Source: Fallopia convolvulus (taxonomy: Eukaryota; Streptophyta; Magnoliopsida; Caryophyllales; Polygonaceae). Taken from it: 64,000 nt of DNA. Positions 52,205 through 63,837 of the stretch are shown one piece after another (within the stretch, counting starts at the first letter, position 1; each line of letters begins with the position of its first letter). A model generated the notes under the pieces. It was not told the origin of the DNA and made no database searches. It saw only the letters and a program-made list of their open reading frames with translations. The stretch is taken from positions 19,824,200 through 19,888,199 of the forward strand of contig OZ024724.1 of NCBI GenBank assembly GCA_964016875.1. The letters are read 5' to 3'. The position numbers were made by a program, and so were the translations under genes.

Positions 52205-55200
52205 TGTAACACCCCTATTTTACAACATTGGGTATTACCGCCAGTGACCTCAGACTTTACCGTCCAAAGTCACCCAAGGCTTTTAGAATGATATAGAACG
52301 ATTAAATACGGAATAAAAACATATTACATAAATAGGAAAGCATGCTCCCAAAGGAGACTTAGTTCATTACAAAATACCCTACATTGTCTTTAACTTTAAG
52401 ACTACTTGAAAACAAATACCAAATCCGTTATGTCTCGGAGATAAAGTAATATTAAAACCAAAACGAAAATAAATGTACATCTTGAGCAATCTTGACTTCC
52501 TTCACTTCCCTTCACTTCGCCTTGCTATGGATTCCTGAATCTGACATAATTCGCGAAGGGCGATAGAATGTCAGGCAAACATGCAGAAAGAAGAATTAGT
52601 CTAGGAGACTAAGCAAGCGGGAATAGAACTTCCCGAGGGTAATTTGGTAATTTCACTTAACGGTATAATGAGAGAAAAGAGGGTTGTGTTTACGATGGGC
52701 TTTATCATGTGGAGCTAAGGTACGAACGATAGCGATAGCGTATCCAACGGGATAGCTTGATGAGCAAGAGAAGTACTACTAGATTGTAGTCTTCCTTAAG
52801 ATTTCGATAGGATGTTGGGAACATTATTTAATTCATACAAGAGAAAACCTCTCGCGCTTTTGGGCGGACCGAGAGCCGGAACGATCATTTGAGACCGGCC
52901 CGGTTTTGATATCTTAAATGTGCATACGCACTTATCTTAATTAGTGATGAAAATATTCAATCTTGTTGATGACTTTTACAAGAGAGAGTGGTGGGACACG
53001 GATAAACCGAGCCACCCGATGGAGAACATCAATTCTCCTGCACTTAGCTAGAGTGCGCTCAATCCCTCCTTGCAATCGGAGCGGATGGAGATCATGATCC
53101 CGAAAGTCGTATGGATGTACGACTTAGTAAGGTTATATAGAGGTGTCGACTAACTCGCACCCCTTTCTAGTTTATTCAAAACAAATCTCTGAACGAGACT
53201 TGCAATCAATCAAGAGTACACACACTAGCAAATATAATCCTAACAAGGAAGATAATATCTACTAACAAGGGTCGTTATTTCTAGCAATCGATATTTCCTA
53301 GGTTCATTTTTATTAAGCATACAAGTAGTTCCCAACATCGAAAGATATCATAAAGACGGATATAAAAAAGGTACAAGGGGTAATTCCACTTGCCTTAGTG
53401 TTACTAGTTTAGTAACGAGCTTTGACGAAACTTAGGCGATTTCCTACTACGAGCGAGGATTCCGACCTAATGATAGAGAATTTACGAAAAGTTCAAAACA
53501 CGATTCTTCTACTAACGTTCGGATCACCTCTTATAATATTTTTATAAGAGGTTTGAGTTTCTAAATTATTATAATAATAATTTAGAAAATTATTTTCTAA
53601 ATAATAATAATATTCCTTTATTATTATTTTGGTTTTTGTAATATCCTTAATTCCGAAAATATTCTATTAAAATAATTATTTTAATTAATCCTTTTTATTA
53701 GGAAGTTTCTTTAGATAGAAATCTCTACTCTTCTTTATAAGGTAACTTGCCTAAAATAACTTTTTCCCTTATTTGTTCTATTTCCAAAATTCTTTTATAC
53801 TTTAAGATTCATAAAACCTCTTTGATCATAATTATATAATATGATATATTATATTTCTTAACATAGAATATTTTCTATTTTGGTTTCTTTTCCAAGCAAG
53901 ACTCTAATAATATTTCATATTTAAGATTCATATGCTAGTAAAATATTTTATTTTATTTTTTTCAACATAACTAGCATCTTTTGAATATTCTCTTCATAAC
54001 TAATATATGTTAAGTTGATATTGAAAGATAACTTTGTACTAAAAATCCTTATTTTTATTCTACTTTATAATTTCTATATTTTATATATTATATGCCATGC
54101 AAGACTTTTCTCTACTTGAACTTTTATTATAAATCTTTAAAAAGATGGTATTATTTTTATTGCACAATCTTTTGATTTCTAAGGTCATAACATTATATCT
54201 TCTTTTGTATAAAATACATGCATAATGTCTCTTCAACCTTTTATTTTGATCTAAGGTAAGATAATACTAAATATGGACTTTTCATACTATATTAATTTTA
54301 TTTCATCTATTTATATCTTGTAATAGCATGCATGTAATAAATTCATGAATATAATTACTTATATTTATCTAGCTTAAGTTACTATAGTAAAAACATATAG
54401 TTTCTAGTTTTTCCCAACTAACAAGATCTCCCTCTCATATTTTTATTTCATAAATTCTTAAATATATTACTAACAATTATAAAAGGCTTTTAATTAAAGA
54501 AATACATAAGGATAATATAATTTTTAAGGATAGAATTTTATACTTTTGGTATTCTGTAATTACAGAACACTTGGAACAAGGCAGAGGAGGAGGAGCGGCG
54601 GCCAGGGGCGGCGCGACCAAGCTTCCGGCGAGGGCAGGCGGCGCGCGAGGTGGCTCCGGCGGTCCGGCGTGGCTGGGGCGGTCCGGCTGGGCTCCGATGG
54701 TGGTCCGGCGGCTCCAAGGAGAAGAGAAGGAGGAGTTTTTGTGGTGTTTTGAATGGATAAAACTTTTGAATGGTGGCTGATTTTGAGACTAGAAAGGCAA
54801 TTGATAGAAGAGATGGGTGTTCTTGCTAGAGAAGAGAGCAAAAGCTTTAAGTGAGGCTTGAGAGAGGCTTTATATAGGCAAAGTGATGAAGTCCTCAATC
54901 CATGGCTAAGGGAAGAGGCCAATGGATGAAGGAGAGGAGTCTCACCATTGGTCCATGGTGTGTTTCTTCCATGGTGAGGAGAGGTGAGGTCATAAGGGGT
55001 GGTCTACAAGCAAGAGAAGGTAGAGAGGACATGCAATGGCTGAGTTTCTAATCTACGTCACTTCCATCTGACAAAGTCTGATGTTCTAATTTGAATGAAG
55101 AAGGATTAGTTGTTATAAGATAAAAGAGTTGGGTTGAATGAACAAGAAATTGCAAATGGTCTAGCGGGATTTGGTGAGGGGCGTGTGAGGTTGGAGTGCA

Positions 55201-55534
55201 AGAGATCTCGGGTTCAAATCCCGGCTCTTGCATTCTTTTTGCAAAACTTGTATTTAGTTTTCTAGGTTCTTATGTAATTTATTTCCTAGAATAAACTAAA
55301 TTGCCAAAGAATATTATTTTTATCAATATTCTTTTTATTGATTTACCTCACTTTGTTAAACTATACCCCTCGAGTTATTTTATTACATTTTCATCTTATT
55401 TCGACTTTTATTAATAGCCTCTTTCGAAAGAGAATAAGATAAATTAATTCGATATTCAAAAATCCTTCTTTTTAACTTAGAGAAAATAATTAAAATATTA
55501 TATTTTAAATGCTTGGAATATTGCGGATATTACA
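52205..55534. mobile_element. Long LTR insertion (probably solo), 3,330 bp, nested in the CACTA
   Basis: Begins TGTAACACCCC and ends GGATATTACA, with the 5 bp TSD CATTT on both sides (52200-52204, 55535-55539). No gag/pol motif inside, and no internal repeat that would indicate two shorter LTRs, so one long LTR of Ty3/gypsy type is the best reading. It has a GC-rich block at 54570-54720 (GGC/GCG-rich), a TATA-like GCTTTATATAGGC at about 54867, and a tRNA-like hairpin segment near 55185-55232. Alternatively it is a non-autonomous LARD-like element. Confidence 0.85.
55150..55235 (+). repeat. tRNA-like segment (SINE head candidate) in the long LTR
   Basis: GGGTTCAAATCCC (B-box) is embedded in an 8 bp inverted repeat TGCAAGAG...CTCTTGCA (55197-55232). 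Upstream TGGTCTAGCGGGATTTGG is weakly A-box-like. No poly-A or TSD was found, so it may simply be part of the LTR. Confidence 0.4.
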
Positions 55535-55823
55535 CATTTGGCTTTATAACTTGCATCTTATGTTTGGCACTGTGGAATGTGTAGGAGTAAAGTGTTGTAA
55601 GTATACTCTCTACACATTTTGTGTACTTGAGACCAATCTAGATATATATCGTGATGAAGAAATGGAATCCTATTTGTTAAATTTGTATGTGAATATGCTT
55701 TAGAACTTTTTGGAACTTTGGATTGTGAATTGGAATTTGTCAATTTGGTCATAGTTCATGGGGTATATATATAAGTACTCCATAGTATATAATATATGAT
55801 TGAGTAATTAACCCATGTTTCAG

Positions 55824-56053
55824 GAGGTAAATGCTGATACGGTTTCCAAACGACTTCTGCATCAGGGAGCTGCATTTATGTCTCTTTTAAATTGAAAATT
55901 CTGTACTTACTTTCAATCTTATTTGATAGTGTGGATACTTAACGTAATTGTATCCATTTTATGTTGCCAGTTGTTACAGATGTCTTAATTGATGCAGCTG
56001 TAATTCTAGGGGGTGAAGCTGTATTTAAGATCCTTTACATGAAGCTTGTTGAG
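55824..56053 (+). pseudogene. Two exon-like gene fragments captured in the CACTA
   Basis: Exon-like piece 1 starts after an acceptor (GTTTCAG at 55817-55823) and reads EVNADTVSKRLLHQGAAF. Piece 2 lies between TTGCCAG and GTAAACTG (55971-56053) and reads VVTDVLIDAAVILGGEAVFK then ILYMKLVE, 27 full codons. Both have gene-like composition and splice borders while the sequence around them is AT-rich. I cannot name the parent gene. This looks like transduplication of host exons. Confidence 0.45.
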
Positions 56054-57985
56054 GTAAACTGCCCTTGTTTTTCTGATATGATATCATTCTTGGGTAATAT
56101 TTTGAGTAAGTTCAGTATGACATACACTCTTAACACTATAAGAAAGAAATCTGTGTAAATTTTGCAAGAGGCTGGGAAAAAGTTTTGCTATGCTTGTGTT
56201 CTTGTATTTTTCAGCTGTAAAGGGTTTTTATAATAGATTCTTGCTGGATTTGAATACATTCTTGTATTTCACAATGCATATTCTTTGAGGGCTTCTCTTT
56301 TTGTGTATGGATATTATTCCCCATTTCAGTAGTTAGCTAAATCTACATGTGTGTTCTGCCATATCTTTAGCTAACAGCTAACTATGCGTACGATAGCATG
56401 AAGTGTGATTTAACTAAATCAAGAACATAATGTTATGGATGATGGCTAGCTTGAACTTTCCAGTGCTTATGATCATGGATAAGGAAGGATGTAGTATATT
56501 GTGTGATATGAACTGTAGATTGCTCTTGCCAAGATCCAGGTATTTCTCCATTTAATTAATATAGTTCACTTTGATGTCATTATCTATTTCTCATAATTAA
56601 TTTCAAACAAGAAGCTATCACTTTATGACTGAAAATAACATTATCGATCTTAGTTCCATAGTTTGTAACAAAATGACCCTATATCTATTTGGACTCTTTT
56701 TGATGAATCTGTTTTCTATTTTAGGGATTGCTTAGATGATAATTAATAGGATTAAGTTGTTCCATCATAGATGGCCTAATTCATAAAGTATGGTTAAGTT
56801 TTTTGTTGCTCTTATTGAGCTTTGATCATAGATGGCCTATTTTAGGGATTGTCTAGATGAGATATTCTTACTATCGCAATTTCATCCTGCTAAGTTATTG
56901 ACAAAGAAACCTGAACAAAGCATCTTCTAGTTGGGGTTTATGAAATTGCTAGCTACCAGCAAATTGATTGATTTCCGAATTTTTGACTTAAATCTTGCCT
57001 GGTTTTTTTTCTTGGGTTTTATTGTTGGTTCTGGAAGATCCATTGATTTCCCGCTTGTTCAATGTCTTGTATTCTTCATCTTCTAATCCTGATGTGATGA
57101 TTGGAAAAAAAAATCCGCATGAGGAGCTTCAATTAACCTTTTTTCAAAATCTTAGGCCATCAACTAACCTCGGTATTAAATCTTGTGAAGTAGGCCATCA
57201 TCTATGTTGTTGTTGCTACTTTGTTGTTTTGTTGGTGCTATTATGCAGCTATCTTCTTGTCTTCTAGCTATTGTCTTGTTGTTTTTGGCTATAATTTGTT
57301 GATTTGCTATTGTTGTTGAGTTGGTATGTTTTTAGGCATCTAATGAGTGCATAAGAAGTTTGCTTCTGCTTTCCCACTCATTCGGGCAATTCCTTATGAA
57401 ATGGATGGTCTCATAAACTTCTTCATCCTCAAATCTTTTCATACATTTCTATGTGATATATTTCTATGTTTACTGTCCATTTTTTTTTACTTCCAACTGC
57501 TTGTTGTTGATGCTGTTAGTCCCTTTTTTTTGGTATTTTGTATGCTTGCATCTAGTCTTGTTTTCTTACTACTATTTTGCTAATTTGAAGTTGTTCTTGT
57601 GTTGGTATCTTGTTGCAGGTGTTTTGTCCTCGGTAGTGCCGTGCTAATGTTTTTTTTTTGCTATTTTGCAAGTTTGTTACTCTTAGTTGGCTTATGTTGT
57701 CAACGCTCGACTAAAACCGTTCAAGTTTGCTACTCTTGCTTTTTATTCTAAGTCTAGATTGAACAAGCAATGTACGAATAGATGATAGTTTTGTAAATAC
57801 ATGAAACTTTTCCTAATCTAATATTAAATTTAATTTTATGTGATTAATGTTATTATATTTTTTATTTGTCTTTAAAAATGCAAAACCAACAAAATAATCA
57901 CATCCAACAGTTTATATTTTTGGTGCATAGATGTTTATATTTTTGGTGCATATTAAATTTTATATAAATTTCTTGTTTTTTAAAA
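56054..57985. other. CACTA interior, intron/UTR-like
   Basis: T-rich sequence with open stretches made of hydrophobic codons (56995-57267, 57347-57583), which are compositional. GTTGTTG-type words are frequent. GATGGCCTA..TTTAGGGATTG occurs twice (56720 and 56830). Confidence 0.4.
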
Positions 57986-58322
57986 CCGTTGCATTAAAGT
58001 TAAATGATCGTTTCATTAGATAAATGATTTTGCTTCAATTGCTTTTTAAACCGCTTCATTAGGTATACAAAACCACTACATTAGAAACATGGACCGTTGC
58101 ATTATATGGTTAAAACCGTTGCATTAAATAAAAAACCGCTGCATGATATAGAAAAACCTCTACATTAGCTTATGTTAAAACCGCTTCATTATACATTTCA
58201 AGCAGCGGTTTTTATACCTAATGCAGCGGTTTTCAGATGAAGCGGTCAAAAACCGCTGCATTAGGTCTAATGAAGCGGTTTTTTGACATAATGAAGCGGT
58301 TTTCGACCGTTACTTTAGCCTT
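57986..58322. repeat. Right subterminal AAACCGCTTCATT repeats of the second CACTA
   Basis: At least twelve copies of AAACCGCTKCATTA / TAATGMAGCGGTTT in both orientations up to the terminal inverted repeat. Confidence 0.92.
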
Positions 58323-58339
58323 TTAATCTAGTAGTGAAG

Positions 58340-60160
58340 TAAGTTTAGAGAATAATAAATTCAATTAACAAACCAAATCTATTTATAAAAATAACAAACA
58401 AACAAGTTGAAATTCAATGTAGTCAACATTTCAGAAATCAAAGGAAGAAAATCACACAAAATCGTCGGTGTTATTAATATTTTCTCTTATGTAATTCATA
58501 GAGCATGTTCAAAGCATATATGAAATCAACACTATCTACACTACAAACATGGAACATTTCACCCTCAAATCAACAAAAGTTGATGGACAACCTACAATAA
58601 AGGACAAGTGGAGGAAAAATTAGATAAACAACATACATTCGTATGTAAGGTTCACACAAAAGCATCACATGAAATATGATCATATTATATGCTTTTCATG
58701 AACTCTTAACTCGAAGGAAATTCATCAAACATGTAATATTTATCTCAAATCACTTGATCGAAGACTTCAAAACCCAAAATATTGGACATTGGAGAATGAA
58801 AAACAACATGAAAGCTGAAAATCGAACCTAAATTTATGCAGATTCAAACTCATATTGATGTCAATTTAGATTCAAAAGTTGAAATCAAACCTAAATTTAA
58901 GGAAAACAAAGCTGAAAATCGAAAAAAAGAACAAAACACATACCTGAACTTGAATTTATATTAAGAGAAAAACTAATTGAATGGAGATAAGCTAGTTAGG
59001 GTGTGATCGAAAGAAAAGGCATTGAATGGGTCGATCGAAAGACAAAGAAACAATCAATGGATTCAAGGGAAACAAGCGTTGTTTGAGGAAGAAGATAAAA
59101 TGTGCAAAATGACGAATTTACCCTTATAATTTAAAAATTGGAATAAAATGCGTGTCAATCACAACCTTTATTGAGAAAGATCTAACGGATGAAAAACATT
59201 TTTAGTTTTCATGATAAAGAAGGTTTTCATTTGATTCAATACCTAGTTATAGATAGATATGGCTATTTTTATTTCGAATATATATGTATGTGTGTGTGTG
59301 ATCACGTGTACATATTTTTTCTTATCTTCTTTTAATTTATCTTTTACAAATATAATAAATATAATGTTCTTTTTTTATCTATATTGGTCAATTCTACTAA
59401 TATTATTTTATCTTTATGTTTATTTGGGGATAAATTTTTACAAATATTATTTTATCTTCATGTTTACTTGGAGATAACTTTTTTTGGCATAAATAACTAT
59501 TTAAAATTATTATTTTAATAAATGGGTGATGTGGTGTAATGTGGTGGCAGAAATTGTTTCGGCTTTAGTTATTAGTAAATAGAATTCTTTATCAATCTTC
59601 TTTTGCGGTAAAAAAATCCATCGTTTAAAATCCTCGGCTTTTAATTTGATCCATGTAGTATAAATGGAACTAAAAGGGAGTTTAAAAAAAAGATGGAGAA
59701 GGGAGTGTATCTACAATATGTAGAGTTGTACGAGCCCAAATCCGAACTATTGCCACATCTATCTACCATATGTAGAGCTGTACAAATATGAGTTTGGGCT
59801 GAACATGGGCCAAGCTTTTCTCAAAAATTAATCTGAATGTTCAGGTCGAGTAAAATATAACTCCACATTTCAAGCCTAATTCCACGCTTGTGCTTGGTTG
59901 CTTGCCCTCGATTCTAATTAAAGTTGTTCGATGAAACGTCATTGATCCAGTTTGCACTACCTTAATCTAGGTTAACCGTTGTAGGCGCGATACTATGCTC
60001 CTTAGTGCTTTACTCATAGTACTCCATTACTCTCTCTCTTATTTCATTTTCTTGTTTTTTTTTTGGGTCAAGGGCATTGCTCATGACAGTTGAAATGAAA
60101 ACCTTATGGTATTACCAAGAAGTCTTAACTGCTTCACTAAATGCTAAAAGGCTCATTTTC
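58340..60160. other. AT-rich intergenic, no gene
   Basis: GAAATC-rich phrases (58800-58920) resemble degenerate repeats (AGCTGAAAATCGAA twice). CGGCTTTAGTTATTAGTAAA at about 59559 recurs in variant form at 19420. (TG)n short run near 59287. Confidence 0.5.
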
Positions 60161-60201
60161 TTGTTTGTTTGTTTGTTTGTTTGTTTGTTTGTTTGTTTGT
60201 T
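60161..60201. repeat. (TTTG)n microsatellite
   Basis: Ten TTTG units. Confidence 0.95.
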
Positions 60202-60355
60202 CTTGCTCGAGTTTTGCTTTAGTTCTCTATTTGACCTTTCTAACCGGTTACGCCCGACATCTTTTGATGGCCTCTCGGTTTTTGCTAGGCTTGTCTGCAT
60301 ACCAAATTCTTACCTAAAAAATATAGATATATTTATAATTGCATATATATAGTTT

Positions 60356-60615
60356 AGAGTTTGGTTCAAATGAAAAAAACTCTTATCCTAAAAAATGAAT
60401 AGTGCGCTACAAAATACGAAAAATGCATTACAAAATACAAAAAGTGCAATCCAAAAAATGTACTACAAATAATACAAAAAGTGCACTACAAAGTACGAAA
60501 AGTGTAAATGCAAAAAAGTGTACTTCAAAGTAGGAAAAAGTGCACTACGAACTAGGAAAAGTGTATTTCTTTTTATTTTTCAGGATAAGTGTTTTTTTCA
60601 TTTGAATCAAACTCT
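60356..60615. mobile_element. MITE, 260 bp, with 8 bp TSD (copy 2 of the 7539 family)
   Basis: Left end AGAGTTTGGTTCAAATGAAA, right end reverse complement AGAGTTTGATTCAAATGAAA; the inverted repeats extend ~34 bp to CTTATCC. TSD TATAGTTT at 60348-60355 and 60616-60623. The 8 bp TSD points to hAT. The interior is AAAGTGCA-type units. Confidence 0.88.
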
Positions 60616-60623
60616 TATAGTTT

Positions 60624-61741
60624 ATACCCATATATAGTCCTATGAATCTAGTCTGTTTAGGGTTCGGTTGAATACAAATTTAGGCCAAGTAAGATCAGGT
60701 TATGGTAGATTATTAGGTGGCTTCAGGTTGACCAACACATCAACAATATCACTTTAAAAAAATCATTTACTACACAATTGTTTTAAATTTAATAAAATAA
60801 TAATATAAATATATGAAATAAATAAAAATATTTATTTATTAAAATATTTTATTTAAATTATAATCAAGATCGATACATAAAAATCATGATTTTAAATTTA
60901 TACTCTTAACAAATCTAAATTATATAATTTATGATTTAAAAATTTATACAATTGGAGTATGGTTTATTTTTAGAGGGATTTGCACAATATATCCTAAATA
61001 AGCTTTGATATTACAAACTAGTGCTGATACATGTTTTAATTGCTTAGGTAATTCTCATGTGAATAACTCATTTTTCCTCTCCACTCTCGTTCTCTCCCAC
61101 GCGCCCTTACTTTTGCTCGATCATCACAATTTCATCTCTATTACGATCCTTTTCCTCTCATTTGCTCTAAGTTTCATTGAATCTTTGTTCTTTCTTTACT
61201 ATAGCCTCTTCTCTCCTTTTTCCTTGTCGTTGTTTCATCTTTAGATGAAATATTTCGGCGAAACTCGTTCTTTTCATTGGTTTTAATTCCTTTGTTGTGC
61301 TTCATTACTTATCTCTCTTTGTATTTCCTTTATTTTGTGTTGTTTTTGTTCTTTATGAAAGCAATTGGTTTGGTATTGGTGTTCGATTTTCCTTTGCATG
61401 TGTTTGATTCAATTCTTTTGTCAGGATTTATGCTATTTGATTTTACTTGTTGACAATTTTTAGTGTTACTTTTTATGAGACTATTAAATTTTCAGTGAGT
61501 TTTGTTTTATATTAGTCATTTTGTGTTGATTGATTACAATTTGTGTTGACAATTGATGTTAATTGATTTTCAATGACATTTGATGTGATTGTTGACCTTT
61601 GTCTGTTACAGATTACATCTTGTGTTAATATTTGATAATGTTGATGGCAATGGTGAAGTTGTGATTACATTTGATGATGTTGATGACAATTGACTTTTTG
61701 GTGTGAGACTTGTGATGATAGTTGTGAAATTTTGATAATTG
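60624..61741. other. AT-rich intergenic, no gene
   Basis: An open stretch at 61005-61244 is CT-rich and leader-like without a recognisable protein. From 61500 to 61740 TGATGATGTTGATGACAATT-type words dominate. Confidence 0.45.
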
Positions 61742-62076
61742 TTGAAACCCGAAAATAATACGCGCTAAGTACGAGATTTTATTAAATACTAACCCTCGGG
61801 TTTGTACAACGAACTAATTTTTGTACATAGATTATTGATCATCCCCACCCTACAACTAATTGTTTTGTACTCCTCTTTACGAATAAAGCTTTTTGCACTT
61901 TATATTGTAAAATAGCGCGATCTCTCTTGGAGATCAAGTACGTCGAATCTAGGTATAAGAAAAGATCTTGACTCGGAGAAGTTTTTCGACCCTTTATTTT
62001 GTATTTTCACCTTCCCATTAATACCATTTTTTTGTTTGCTATTTATGGCCGAATTCGATGTGAGATGCAAACATCA
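61742..62076. mobile_element. Possible short solo LTR, ~335 bp
   Basis: Starts (TG)TTGAAACCCGAAAATAAT, similar to the start of the LTR at 23315 (TGATGAAACCCGAAATAACG), and ends GCAAACATCA, similar to that LTR's end. AATTG flanks it at 61737-61741 and 62077-62081, although this overlaps the expected TG start. It holds a polyadenylation-like GAATAAAGC near 61880. Confidence 0.45.
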
Positions 62077-62439
62077 AATTGTGCAATTTAATGGATTTGT
62101 CTACCTACACATTGTTGGGTTCACCCTAATCATAGAATTAAGGGTTTAGCTAGACATGGAGAAGGAAGAAATCAAATTAACAAAGAGATTAAACATATCA
62201 GATTGAATAAACAAATACAATTGATTAAGATCCAACAAATCCAAACTCCAAATCCAAAAGTGTATTCAATCTCCAACTAGAAAATTACAAACTTGTCTTC
62301 CAAGATAAGCAATAATAATAATCCAACACTCCTAATCTAGAAGACAAAAGAAAATATTCATACGAAGGGTAGGGTTGGAAGAGGCGGCCCACGGACAAAC
62401 TTAAGGGGGGCGCACGATCACCAGCGCGTATTATGTGGA

Positions 62440-62695
62440 AGATGCACACAACCCTGTGAAGATGCACACGACCTTTAATGTGCACGACCTATGAAGGGTG
62501 CACTATCTTGAACGTGCGCGACCCTAGACTTGAGGATGCACGACCCTTGCCTTTTACTAAGGAAAAATGCACGATCGTACGTCTTGGGACACATGACCTT
62601 GACCGTGTTTTGTGCTTTTCCGCACGATCCGAACTTTTAAATCACCGCACAAACGACCGTGCACCTTAGTGCACGACCTTGGCTTGGATCATGCA
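62440..62695. repeat. Degenerate TGCACGACC repeat cluster
   Basis: About ten copies of TGCACGACC-like words (GATGCACACGACC, GTGCACGACC, GATGCACGACCC, GTGCACC..TGCACGACC) with 15-35 bp spacing in both orientations, in a GC-richer block than its surroundings. Confidence 0.7.
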
Positions 62696-63493
62696 ATTTC
62701 TTCTGTTTATCACCGACTATTTTTTTCTACCTTATCAAATGATGACAATACACAAGGTAATAGTTATGTCATCAATTGTCAAAATGACTTCAAAACAATT
62801 TTAATAGTTCTAATGATTGTCATCAACTTTCAACAATTTTCATCAATTCGTTTTTTCAACTTAAAACAAATATCAACAAAAGTCATTAGTGGTTTCATGA
62901 AAGAAGATTTTTAGACATCGTTTGTCATTAACCATTACAATAAACTTCCATTTTTTGTCATCCACTTTTCTCAAATCCAAAAATAATGTAAAAATAGATT
63001 TTATGTGTTTTCGTGTGTAACGAAACGTGGTGATGACAAATCAAGTAAAAGTAGGTTGAAAAGTAGGTTGCTTGTCAACAAATATGAATTGAATCTAGCA
63101 AAAACATTGTTGACAGTTGAGGTTGAAAGCTCCGGTGGCAATAGATGGCGGTGAAGACGGTGGTGTTGTTTGCTGTCGCAATTATCGCGCGAAAATTTTG
63201 CAATCCGCCATGGCAAAACTCATAGTAGAAGATCATAGGTGGTCAAGGATATAACGCGCAATAAAAGGATAATTGTCAACTAATGTGCTGTTATGCGCTC
63301 TATTAGAGTACTCCCAATCATTGACCAATTTTTGGTTGTGGGAGGAGAGAGAGAAAAAACAATAATAAATTGAAGAGAAAAGGTGGTAAAAATTTTGATG
63401 ACCTGTCATTGTGATGACAAAAAAAAAATTTAGTCATACCTCTATAAGCTAACACGTGTGAGATTAAGGAAATAGAAAACAAATACTATTATA
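62696..63493. other. Intergenic, no gene
   Basis: TCATCAA and GATGACA words recur (62740-62880, 63030-63050, 63400). A short minus-strand ORF at 63001-63216 has no recognisable domain. Confidence 0.45.
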
Positions 63494-63791
63494 CTACCCC
63501 CCCCCCCCTTTCGCAATTTAGGGGCTTTTAACCTTCAAATGAATTTTCAAAATATAAGTCTATTTTTAATTATTTAATACTAAAATTTGCCAAAAATAAT
63601 ATTTAATTAATGTATTTCTAGTTCCAATATACTTATAAATACTAAAAAATGTCACCCATTGGGTGATATTATATGATTTAATCTCATATTAATTTTGTAC
63701 ACAGAAAATAAGATGTTATCAATTCAACTTTAAACTTATCTTAATATATGTGCAAAATTCTAAAAATCCCTAAATTGAAAAACAGAGGGAG
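63494..63791. mobile_element. Stowaway-like MITE, 298 bp
   Basis: The right end reads CTCCCTCTGTTTTTCAATTT in reverse complement; the left end has CTACCCCCC...TTTCGCAATTTAGGG, both continuing AATTTAGGG. TA on both sides (63492-63493, 63792-63793). The CTCCCTC terminus and TA TSD are typical of Stowaway (Tc1/mariner) MITEs. The left end has a C13 run that broke the match. Confidence 0.85.
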
Positions 63792-63837
63792 TATTTTGAT
63801 AACCAAAAAAATTTACTCTACCATTGAAATACCCTAA

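Larger units (their letters stand above)
50393..58336. mobile_element. CACTA (En/Spm) transposon, 7,944 bp, with exon-like cargo
   Basis: Ends CACTACTAGATT on both sides as inverted repeats, with the 3 bp TSD AAG (50390-50392, 58337-58339). Subterminal arrays of ATGMAGCGGTTTT in both orientations sit at 50420-50560 and 57990-58320. No transposase found. The interior holds an ORF-rich segment (50574-51224), exon-like pieces (55824-56053), a TA microsatellite and a nested 3.3 kb LTR. It is unrelated in ends and subterminal motif to the CACTA at 16732. Confidence 0.95.

Noticed and set aside
54546..54922. GC-rich ORFs on both strands (68-120 residues)
   Set aside because: They lie inside the long LTR and come from a GGC/GCG-rich block; composition rather than coding.
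60077..60352. 91-residue ORF across the TTTG microsatellite
   Set aside because: LFVCLFVCLFVCLF is a translation of the microsatellite.
61500..62990. Possible inverted repeat (GATGACAATTGAC versus GTCATCAATTGTC) around the LTR
   Set aside because: Only short ATTG/TCATCA words match; no continuous alignment, so low complexity explains it.
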